Shown: positions 7,670 through 12,401 of the stretch, in pieces
How positions within the stretch are numbered: position 1 is the stretch's first letter
How the letters are laid out: every line of letters begins with the position of its first letter
Made by a program: the position numbers and the translations under genes
The notes under the pieces: generated by a model
Told to the model about the DNA's origin: nothing
Seen by the model: only the letters and a program-made list of their open reading frames with translations
The model's database searches: none
Source: Clostridiaceae bacterium
GTDB taxonomy: Bacteria > Bacillota > Clostridia > Oscillospirales > Acutalibacteraceae
Direction: 5' to 3'
Assembly (NCBI GenBank): GCA_016281115.1
Contig: JAEEHZ010000188.1
Location: 1 to 12,401 of the forward strand
Length of the DNA stretch: 12,401 nt

Positions 7670-7709
7670 ACACCGCGTCGGATTTTTTACGCCTGCGCGG
7701 TGTTTCTTT
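7670..7709 (+). terminator. Rho-independent terminator after nrdD
   Basis: ACACCGCG (7670-7677) pairs perfectly with CGCGGTGT (7696-7703), an 8-bp GC-rich stem around an 18-nt loop. It is followed by an interrupted T-tract (TTTCTTT). It starts 18 nt after the nrdD stop. The long loop and broken T-tract make it moderate in strength. Confidence 0.7.
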
Positions 7710-7727
7710 AGCTTGAAAAAGAAACAC
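7700..7727 (+). repeat. 10-bp perfect inverted repeat overlapping the nrdD terminator
   Basis: GTGTTTCTTT (7700-7709) is the exact complement of AAAGAAACAC (7718-7727), with an 8-nt loop. Its 5' arm shares 7700-7703 with the 3' arm of the nrdD terminator and includes that T-tract, so the two hairpins exclude each other. The -35 of the next promoter overlaps its loop and 3' arm. Confidence 0.5.
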
Positions 7728-7741
7728 ATTTATGTTATCAT
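7713..7741 (+). promoter_or_regulatory. Predicted sigma-A promoter of the flavoprotein operon
   Basis: TTGAAA (7713-7718) and TATCAT (7736-7741) are separated by exactly 17 bp, each one base from consensus. The predicted start near 7748 gives a ~60-nt leader to the gene at 7811. It follows the nrdD terminator directly, consistent with a new transcription unit. Confidence 0.65.
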
Positions 7742-7810
7742 TTCGGTGTCGTATCAGTATTATCCGATATTAAGAATCATATTATTATAAAAACGAAAGG
7801 CGGATTTAAT

Positions 7811-8311
7811 ATGTCAGAATTAATTAAATCAGATTACAGTGCGCTCAGTTTTAACCTGTTTGATAAAATAGGAAAACAGTGGATGCTCATAACGGCAGGC
7901 GATGAGTCAGGTCTTAACACTATGACCGCAAGCTGGGGCGGAATGGGCGTTTTGTGGAACAAAAACGTTGTTTATATATTTATAAGGCCTCAAAGACACA
8001 CCTTGAGCTTTATTGACAACAGCGAATATTTTTCGCTTTCGTTCCTTGGTGAGGAATATAAAAAGGCGCTTTTACTGTGCGGAACAAAATCGGGAAAAGA
8101 CTGCGACAAAGTGAAAGAATCCGGTCTTACACCCGCTTTTGATGAAAACGCTCCATATTTTAAAGAAGCCGAAACGGTTCTTATTTGCAAAAAGCTGTAC
8201 CGTCAGCAATTAAGCGCCGACTCGGTTATTGACGAAAGGATATTTAAGGAGTATAATAACGACTACCATTTTGTATTCGTGGGTGAGATCACGGAAGTGC
8301 TAAAAAGATAA
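7811..8311 (+). CDS. Flavin reductase-like (DIM6/NTAB family) flavoprotein
   Basis: A 166-residue protein resembling the FMN-binding flavin reductase-like / flavoredoxin family (COG1853). It has the N-terminal pattern WMLITAGDE followed by NTMTASWGGMGVLWNK, where the FMN phosphate and isoalloxazine are normally bound. A RPQRHTLSFI stretch and an FSLSFLGEEYKKAL-like segment follow. Members bind FMN and act as small electron carriers or NAD(P)H:flavin reductases. The specific partner cannot be told. ATG 7811 has AAAGGCGGA at 7796-7804. The next gene begins 15 nt after its stop and two more flavoproteins follow in the operon, so a role in an anaerobic electron-transfer or detoxification set is plausible but inferred. 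There is no signal peptide; it should be cytosolic. Confidence 0.82.
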   Translation: MSELIKSDYSALSFNLFDKIGKQWMLITAGDESGLNTMTASWGGMGVLWNKNVVYIFIRPQRHTLSFIDNSEYFSLSFLGEEYKKALLLCGTKSGKDCDKVKESGLTPAFDENAPYFKEAETVLICKKLYRQQLSADSVIDERIFKEYNNDYHFVFVGEITEVLKR

Positions 8312-8326
8312 AAGGGGTGTGTCCCA

Positions 8327-8830
8327 ATGGGTGGACTTGTTGAACAGTTTATAGGCTTTTTCGGTAATTTGCCGAAAGAGCTGGTTATATTCATAATCTC
8401 TATGTTTCCTATACTTGAGTTGAGAGGCGGACTTATTGCCGCGGCTCTGCTGGGTGTGGAAATGTGGAAAGCAATACCTATTTGTATGCTTGGCAACTTT
8501 GTGCCGATACCGTTTATATTGCTGTTTATAGAGAAAATATTCAAGGTTATGAAAAATACAAAGCTTGTAAAGCTTGTGGACAGATTAGAAGCAAAGGCGA
8601 ACAAAAGCGCAAAAACAATTATGAAGCATAAGCGGTTCGGACTTACATTATTTGTAGGAATACCGCTTCCTATGACAGGCGCGTGGACGGGCGCTTTGGT
8701 AGCGGCACTTTTCAAGTTTAAGCTTAAAGAGTCGATACCCTCGGTGCTTTTGGGACTTTGTATGTCGGCTACAATTATGACAATACTGTGCTATGGCTTT
8801 CCGAGCCTTTTCAGCGCGATGGTAGGATAA
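8327..8830 (+). CDS. Small integral membrane protein, COG2426 / 'small multi-drug export' family
   Basis: A 167-residue, very hydrophobic protein. Probable membrane segments lie near residues 18-42, 50-72, 104-128 and 137-160. Around residues 28-37 there is the family signature P-I-L-E-L-R-G-G-L-I, and at 111-124 the helix-breaking stretch GIPLPMTGAWTGAL, which looks like a re-entrant loop. A charged cytoplasmic linker (about 73-103, Lys-rich) separates the halves. The family (PF06695) is annotated as small multidrug export, but I know of little direct proof of transport, so the substrate should be left open. The start at ATG 8327 has AAAAGGGG just upstream. It sits 15 nt after the flavin-reductase-like gene and 27 nt before a FAD protein, evidently in one operon. 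Confidence 0.85.
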   Translation: MGGLVEQFIGFFGNLPKELVIFIISMFPILELRGGLIAAALLGVEMWKAIPICMLGNFVPIPFILLFIEKIFKVMKNTKLVKLVDRLEAKANKSAKTIMKHKRFGLTLFVGIPLPMTGAWTGALVAALFKFKLKESIPSVLLGLCMSATIMTILCYGFPSLFSAMVG

Positions 8831-8857
8831 ATAATATTAAAGACAAGGTATTAAGCT

Positions 8858-10105
8858 ATGGATAAAAAAATATTTGATGTAGCAATAATTGGCGGCGGTG
8901 CATCCGGTTTGTGTGCCGCCGCCTATATTTCAAAATACGGCAAGGGCGTAAGCTTTGTTGTAATAGAAAAAGAGCCCCGTGTCGGAAAAAGGATACTTTC
9001 CACGGGCAACGGCAGATGCAATATGACAAACGAAAACCTGAGTGCCAATAATTACAGAACGGATAACGGCTTGCTTATAAATAAATTACTTGAGCAGTAC
9101 GGCACAAAAGAACTTGAAGATGAATTCTTTTCTCTCGGATTGCTTACAAAAGCCGACAGCGCAGGCAGGGTATATCCATACAGCGAACAGGCAAGCGCCG
9201 TGCTTGATGTTTTGAGAAAGTATTCGTCAGGCAATGAACTTGTAGAGAAAAAGGCAGTGTCGGTAAAGAAAAACGGTGCTACATTTACAGTTGAATGTTC
9301 TGACGGCAGTGTGATAAACGCCAAAAAAATCATTCTTGCCTGTGGCGGGTGTGTCTCAACAAAGCTCGGCGCGGACGGCAGCGGATATAAAATAGCTTCA
9401 AAACTCGGTCACAGCGTTACAAAATGTTTGCCGTCTTTGGCGCCCGTGTTTGTAAGCAGCCCTTATTTACCGTCGCTGAAGGGGATAAGAGCGCATTGCA
9501 GTGTTAGCCTTTACAAAGGTAATAAACTGATAAAATCGGAAGACGGCGAGCTGCAGTTTGCCGACAACGCGCTGTCGGGCATTTGTGTTTTTCAGCTCAG
9601 TCCTTATGTTAACACAATGCTCTCAAAAGGAGATAAAGATGTAACAATTTCGGTTGATCTTATGCCCGAATACGCAAAAGAGCAAATCGAAAACATTCTC
9701 AAGAGCAAAATTTGCCTGTGTTGCAATTCAACGCTTGATGAATTGTTTACAGGTATACTTAATAAGCGTATAGGACAGGCTTTGCTGAAATACACGGATA
9801 TATTGCCGCTTTCACGTGAGACTGGCACATTAAGCGAAGCAGAGATAAGCAAAATCGCGGACGCTGTTAAAAAGTTTTGTTTTAAGCCCTCAAAAATATC
9901 GGATAAAGAAAAGGCACAGGTTACTCACGGCGGGGTATCTTGCGGTGAAATTGATCCCGTCACCATGGAATCGCGTCTGCAAAAGGGCGTATATATTGTC
10001 GGAGAGCTTTTAAACGCTGACGGCGATTGTGGAGGTTATAACTTACACTTTGCCTTTTCAAGCGGATTTTTGGCGGCAAAAAGCTGTTTAAACAGCCTTA
10101 AATGA
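8858..10105 (+). CDS. HI0933/BaiN-like NAD(P)/FAD-dependent oxidoreductase
   Basis: A 415-residue flavoprotein of the HI0933-like family (COG2081). The dinucleotide-binding motif IIGGGASG (10-17) is followed by E37 at the end of the second strand, expected to bind the ribose of FAD. The hallmark RVGKRILSTGNGRCNMTN lies at 41-58. The C-terminus has THGGVSCGEIDP and GELLNADGDCGGYNLHFA, where FAD is closed off. The named relative BaiN acts on bile-acid 3-oxo-Δ4,6 intermediates in Clostridium, but most members are uncharacterised and no bile-acid genes are here, so that function should not be transferred. Length is normal. An AAGG at about 8844-8847 precedes ATG 8858. It is co-transcribed with the genes around it (gaps of 27 and 10 nt). 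Confidence 0.88.
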   Translation: MDKKIFDVAIIGGGASGLCAAAYISKYGKGVSFVVIEKEPRVGKRILSTGNGRCNMTNENLSANNYRTDNGLLINKLLEQYGTKELEDEFFSLGLLTKADSAGRVYPYSEQASAVLDVLRKYSSGNELVEKKAVSVKKNGATFTVECSDGSVINAKKIILACGGCVSTKLGADGSGYKIASKLGHSVTKCLPSLAPVFVSSPYLPSLKGIRAHCSVSLYKGNKLIKSEDGELQFADNALSGICVFQLSPYVNTMLSKGDKDVTISVDLMPEYAKEQIENILKSKICLCCNSTLDELFTGILNKRIGQALLKYTDILPLSRETGTLSEAEISKIADAVKKFCFKPSKISDKEKAQVTHGGVSCGEIDPVTMESRLQKGVYIVGELLNADGDCGGYNLHFAFSSGFLAAKSCLNSLK

Positions 10106-10115
10106 GGAATTTAAT

Positions 10116-11711
10116 ATGATAAGAATTAACGATATAAAGCTTCCTCTTGATTATAAAGAAGAAGATTTGAAAAATGCCTGTGCCTCGGCGCTTCATATAA
10201 GCACCGACAAAATCAAAGAAGCTTTTCTTATTAAAAAAGGCGTAGATGCCAGAAAAAAGGACGATATTCGATTTTCTTTGACGGTAGATGTGAATTTGAG
10301 CTGTAATGAACAAAACATCCTGTCACGCTGCAGATCTCAGAATATCAGGCAGTCACAGCCAAATAATTATACATTTCCCGGAAAATATAGCGGTAAAAAC
10401 CGCCCTGTTGTAGTCGGTAGCGGTCCTGCCGGGCTGTTTGCGGCGTATATTTTGGCTCAGTGCGGCGCAAAGCCTGTTGTGTTTGAACGCGGCAGTGATG
10501 TGGACGACCGAAAGAAGAGAATTGATGATTTAAGAATAAACGCTGTTTTTGACGAAAACTGTAATATTCAGTTCGGCGAAGGCGGCGCAGGAACATTCTC
10601 GGACGGCAAGCTTAACACAGGCATAAAAGATTCAAGAATAAAAGAGGTTTTACGGGTATTTGCCGCACACGGCGCGCCGCAGGAGATACTCTATTCTGCA
10701 AAGCCGCACATTGGCACCGATAAGCTCGGTATTACCGTCAAAAATTTGAGAAATAAAATAATTTCACTTGGCGGCAAATTTTACTTCAACTGTAAAATGA
10801 CGTCCTTGAAAATAAAAGATGGTCAAATTACAGGCATATATTATCAAAACGGCGACACCGAAAGCTTTTTGGAATGTGACGATGTAATACTTGCAATAGG
10901 ACACAGCGCGAGAGATACATTTGAAATGCTCGCGCAAAACAACGTGCCTATGGCGCAAAAGCCGTTTGCGATTGGCGCGCGAATAGAGCATCTGCAAAAA
11001 ATGATAAACAAAGCGCAGTACGGCAGGTTTGCCGAAAGCCCGTATCTTGGTTCTGCCGATTATAAATTGGCGGCTCACGCTCCGAACGGCAGGGGAGTGT
11101 ATACATTTTGTATGTGCCCCGGCGGTTATGTTATGCCGTCGGCAAGTGAGCGTGAAACTGTTGTTACAAACGGCATGAGCGAGTTTGCCCGTGACGGCGA
11201 AAACGCAAACAGCGCATTGCTTGTTGGTGTTGACCCAACGGATTTCGGCAGCGAAGATGTGCTTGCAGGCGTTGCATTGCAAAGAAAAATTGAAAGATCG
11301 GCTTACATTTTGGGCGGCGGTGACTACAAAGCTCCCGTCACTTTAGTCGGAGATTTTATAAAGAAAAACGCTTCCAGCACACTCGGCAATGTTAAACCAA
11401 CATATATGCCGGGGATAAGCCTTACCGATATACGCAAATGTCTACCCGAATATATATGTGACACAATGGCGTGGGGAATAGAGCAGTTCTCAAAGAAAAT
11501 ACACGGCTTTGACTCACCCGACGCCGTGCTGACAGCCCCCGAAACGAGAAGCTCGTCTCCCGTGCGGATACTCAGGGGTGAAGATATGCAGTCGCTGAAA
11601 ATAAAAGGGCTTTATCCCTGCGGCGAGGGCGCAGGCTATGCAGGAGGGATAACGTCAGCGGCTGTTGACGGGATCAAGTGCGCTGAGGCGGTTGTGATGA
11701 AAAGAAAATAA
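10116..11711 (+). CDS. FAD-dependent dehydrogenase, COG2509-like
   Basis: A 531-residue flavoprotein. An N-terminal domain of about 90 residues with an alternating strand/helix, RNA-binding-like pattern precedes the FAD fold, as is usual in this family. The dinucleotide motif VVVGSGPAG spans about 98-106, E124 ends the second strand, and the family signature QFGEGGAGTFSDGKL lies at 152-166. Further conserved-looking stretches are AIGHSARDTFE, CPGGYVMPSASE and, near the C-terminus, GLYPCGEGAGYAGGI. Members are annotated only as uncharacterised FAD-dependent dehydrogenases; the substrate is unknown. ATG 10116 has GAGGAAT just upstream and lies 10 nt after the BaiN-like stop, so the two FAD proteins are probably translated from one message. 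This is the last gene before a strong terminator. Confidence 0.88.
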   Translation: MIRINDIKLPLDYKEEDLKNACASALHISTDKIKEAFLIKKGVDARKKDDIRFSLTVDVNLSCNEQNILSRCRSQNIRQSQPNNYTFPGKYSGKNRPVVVGSGPAGLFAAYILAQCGAKPVVFERGSDVDDRKKRIDDLRINAVFDENCNIQFGEGGAGTFSDGKLNTGIKDSRIKEVLRVFAAHGAPQEILYSAKPHIGTDKLGITVKNLRNKIISLGGKFYFNCKMTSLKIKDGQITGIYYQNGDTESFLECDDVILAIGHSARDTFEMLAQNNVPMAQKPFAIGARIEHLQKMINKAQYGRFAESPYLGSADYKLAAHAPNGRGVYTFCMCPGGYVMPSASERETVVTNGMSEFARDGENANSALLVGVDPTDFGSEDVLAGVALQRKIERSAYILGGGDYKAPVTLVGDFIKKNASSTLGNVKPTYMPGISLTDIRKCLPEYICDTMAWGIEQFSKKIHGFDSPDAVLTAPETRSSSPVRILRGEDMQSLKIKGLYPCGEGAGYAGGITSAAVDGIKCAEAVVMKRK

Positions 11712-11727
11712 TGATATTGTTATCGCA

Positions 11728-11760
11728 AAAGTGTGTAGTTTAGGCTACGCACTTTTTCTT
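11728..11760 (+). terminator. Rho-independent terminator closing the flavoprotein operon
   Basis: An 11-bp stem (11728-11738 with 11745-11755, one G·U pair) has a 6-nt loop, TTTAGG. The T-rich tail begins in the 3' arm (TTTTT, C, TTTT). It lies 17 nt after the preceding stop codon. Confidence 0.88.
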
Positions 11761-11769
11761 TATAATGTA

Positions 11770-11798
11770 TTGCTTTTAATATAAAAGTGTGGTAAATT
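11770..11798 (+). promoter_or_regulatory. Promoter of RNA unit A (extended -10)
   Basis: TTGCTT (11770-11775), a 17-bp spacer, and TAAATT (11793-11798) preceded by TGG (11790-11792), an extended -10. The predicted start at about 11803-11805 coincides with the 5' base of helix P1. The same layout recurs 226 bp downstream. Confidence 0.7.
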
Positions 11799-11804
11799 AT
11801 ATAT

Positions 11805-11964
11805 GCCAAACAAAACTTGATATAATTTGCGCTAAGCGGCATGTATTTTTATTCGGTAAAAATACAGGCTCACTTTTATGTGCCGTTAGTGCAACCTAAA
11901 AGTTTTGTTTGGCGACAGTCGAGCTTCGTATTTTTCGTGCGTGGCTTCGGTTGCGCACTTTTTT
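11805..11964 (+). ncRNA. Structured RNA unit A: unidentified riboswitch-like or attenuator RNA without a downstream gene
   Basis: A ~160-nt predicted transcript. P1 has 14 perfect pairs (11805-11818 with 11900-11913). P2 has 14 pairs with one bulged G at 11836 (11827-11841 with 11881-11894). P3 has 10 perfect pairs (11842-11851 with 11857-11866) and loop TTCGG. On the 3' side of P3, GGCTC (11867-11871) can pair with GAGCT (11921-11925) beyond P1, a pseudoknot. AGCTTCG (11922-11928) can instead pair with CGTGGCT (11940-11946), the terminator arm, with one mismatch. An intrinsic terminator ends the unit. Shine-Dalgarno AGGAGGG (11970-11976) follows, but no ATG, GTG or TTG lies at a usable distance. 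It may be a relic leader or a free-standing small RNA. I recognise no known family. Confidence 0.75.
11937..11964 (+). terminator. Intrinsic terminator of RNA unit A
   Basis: GTGCGTGGC (11937-11945) pairs with GTTGCGCAC (11950-11958) over 9 bp, including G·U pairs, closed by a c(TTCG)g tetraloop and followed by six T residues (11959-11964). Confidence 0.9.
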
Positions 11965-11995
11965 ATTTTAGGAGGGATTATTTTAGATAAACATA

Positions 11996-12024
11996 TTGAT
12001 TTTATTTGGAATTTATGGTAAATT
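11996..12024 (+). promoter_or_regulatory. Promoter of RNA unit B (extended -10)
   Basis: TTGATT (11996-12001), a 17-bp spacer, and TAAATT (12019-12024) with TGG (12016-12018) as extended -10. The predicted start at about 12030-12031 again falls on the first base of P1. It is independent of unit A, whose terminator lies 32 bp upstream. Confidence 0.75.
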
Positions 12025-12030
12025 ATTGGT

Positions 12031-12188
12031 GCGACATAAAACCGAATAAACACAGGACTAACTGTCTATATTTTTACTTGGTAAAAATACAGGCTTCATA
12101 TTATTGACGGTTGGTCTTAATATGGTTTTGTGTCGCAGCAAACGAAGCTATGTGTTTTTCGTGCGTAGCTCCGGCTGCGCACTTTTTT
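12031..12188 (+). ncRNA. Structured RNA unit B: unidentified riboswitch-like leader of the downstream membrane-protein gene
   Basis: P1: 13 pairs, one G·U (12031-12043 with 12124-12136). P2: 11 pairs (12056-12066 with 12106-12116). P3: 8 pairs (12069-12076 with 12082-12089), loop CTTGG. Pseudoknot candidate: GGCTTC (12092-12097) with GAAGCT (12144-12149). Antiterminator candidate: AGCTATG (12146-12152) with CGTAGCT (12164-12170), overlapping both the pseudoknot strand and the terminator arm. Compared with unit A, P1 shows C-G to G-C (11807/12033), A-U to C-G (11809/12035) and U-A to C-G (11817/12043), all compensated. P3 and its 3' flank stay unchanged in sequence. The unit ends in a terminator 23 nt before the start codon of a membrane protein, the layout of a transcriptional riboswitch or protein-sensing leader. 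The ligand is unknown. Confidence 0.8.
12161..12188 (+). terminator. Intrinsic terminator (attenuator) of RNA unit B
   Basis: GTGCGTAGC (12161-12169) pairs with GCTGCGCAC (12174-12182) over 9 bp, loop TCCG, followed by six T residues (12183-12188). Two G·U pairs of the unit A stem are Watson-Crick here. Since the Shine-Dalgarno of the next gene begins 6 nt later, read-through must be required for its expression unless another promoter exists. Confidence 0.9.
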
Positions 12189-12211
12189 ATTTCAGGGGAG
12201 GACATTTTTTA

Positions 12212-12401
12212 ATGAATCAAGAACCACAAGACAATTTTGTACAAGAGGAAGAAGTTGATAATTTCAACTGGATCATACATGGTGGTATGTTTTCAAAAAT
12301 TCTTATGGCAATAGCTGTGATGATATTTATCGTTGCTATATTTATCGGTATGCGTATGGGGCATTATAATTACATAAACAACAGTTACGTAAGCGAGTTT
12401 A
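12212..12401 (+). CDS. N-terminus of a membrane-anchored protein of unknown function (cut by window end)
   Basis: The frame is open from ATG 12212 to the window end (63 residues). AGGGGAGGA at 12194-12202 is a strong Shine-Dalgarno with suitable spacing. The first ~20 residues are acidic and polar (QEEEVDNFN). A single hydrophobic segment at about 30-47 (rich in Ile, Met, Ala, Val) follows, then GMRMGHYNYINNSYVSEF. The shape suggests a short acidic cytoplasmic tail and a signal-anchor helix, with the bulk of the protein beyond the window. I do not recognise the family. It lies directly after RNA unit B, which probably controls it. Confidence 0.75.
   Translation, partial: MNQEPQDNFVQEEEVDNFNWIIHGGMFSKILMAIAVMIFIVAIFIGMRMGHYNYINNSYVSEF

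Larger units (their letters stand above)
11770..12201 (+). repeat. Tandem duplication of a promoter-RNA-terminator-SD unit (period ~226 bp)
   Basis: Two diverged copies, 11770-11976 and 11996-12201, are collinear. The -35, -10 and P1 starts are offset by exactly 226 bp, helix P3 by 225, and the terminator and Shine-Dalgarno by 224. Blocks shared almost unchanged are the -10 region (TGGTAAATTAT), P3 plus GGTAAAAATACAGGCT, TTTTTCGTGCGT, and the terminator tail CTTTTTTATTT followed by a purine-rich Shine-Dalgarno. P1 and P2 differ in sequence but not in pairing. These two copies fill most of the ~500-nt gap between genes. Confidence 0.9.

Noticed and set aside
8858..10105. Specific call as bile-acid enzyme BaiN
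   Set aside because: The family match is good, but no other bile-acid genes are present and most family members have unknown substrates.
11805..11964. 6S RNA, suggested by size, hairpin shape and a TATAAT at 11821-11826 in the internal loop
   Set aside because: Unit B lacks the TATAAT. The fixed P3, the pseudoknot match, the antiterminator-like pairing and the Shine-Dalgarno just after the terminator fit a leader better. A database search should still test it.
11970..12021. Small peptide gene after the unit A Shine-Dalgarno
   Set aside because: The only frame in register would need an ATT start and reaches a stop within about 15 codons. No ATG, GTG or TTG is suitably placed.
11770..12201. 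CRISPR array or insertion sequence explaining the repeats
   Set aside because: There are only two long diverged copies with internal RNA structure and promoters. No short repeats with spacers, terminal inverted repeats or transposase are present.

Overview
The window looks like a chromosomal segment from an anaerobic, moderately AT-rich Firmicute, most likely a gut-type member of the Clostridia. This rests on the oxygen-sensitive class III ribonucleotide reductase with its own redoxin domain, the methylerythritol-phosphate isoprenoid pathway, strong GGAGG-type ribosome binding sites, some TTG/GTG starts and the gene families present. The species cannot be named from the sequence. All supported genes lie on the + strand.

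Region 1 (1-4219) is a compact housekeeping run: the 3' part of a fused ispD-ispF gene (isoprenoid synthesis), a tRNA1(Val) A37 N6-methyltransferase-like gene, rsmI (16S rRNA C1402 2'-O-methylation), folC (folate polyglutamylation) and an unrecognised putative lipoprotein. Spacings are 6, 25, -4 and 23 nt, consistent with one transcript.

Region 2 (4220-7709) is the anaerobic dNTP module: nrdG (radical-SAM activase) followed by nrdD (class III reductase with a C-terminal CPNC redoxin domain). The genes are in the reverse of the common order and each has its own promoter. Both promoters carry tandem NrdR-box-like palindromes about 30-31 bp apart, with one box filling the -35/-10 spacer. Each also has a possible third upstream box at the same period. 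A hairpin terminator follows nrdD.

Region 3 (7710-11760) is a flavin/redox-flavoured operon with a good promoter: a flavin-reductase-like flavoprotein, a small COG2426-type membrane protein, a BaiN/HI0933-like FAD protein and a larger COG2509-like FAD dehydrogenase. Gaps are 10-27 nt and a rho-independent terminator closes it.

Region 4 (11761-12401) is the most interesting part. About 450 bp hold two tandem copies (period about 226 bp) of a complete regulatory unit: an extended -10 promoter, a compact three-helix RNA whose stems differ in sequence but keep pairing by compensatory changes, a covarying pseudoknot candidate, an antiterminator-like alternative pairing, an intrinsic terminator and a strong Shine-Dalgarno. 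The second copy leads into a membrane protein cut by the window end. The first copy has the Shine-Dalgarno but no start codon or gene. I cannot match this RNA to a riboswitch or leader class that I know. It is the best candidate here for an undescribed system, with the caveat that I could not search RNA family databases.
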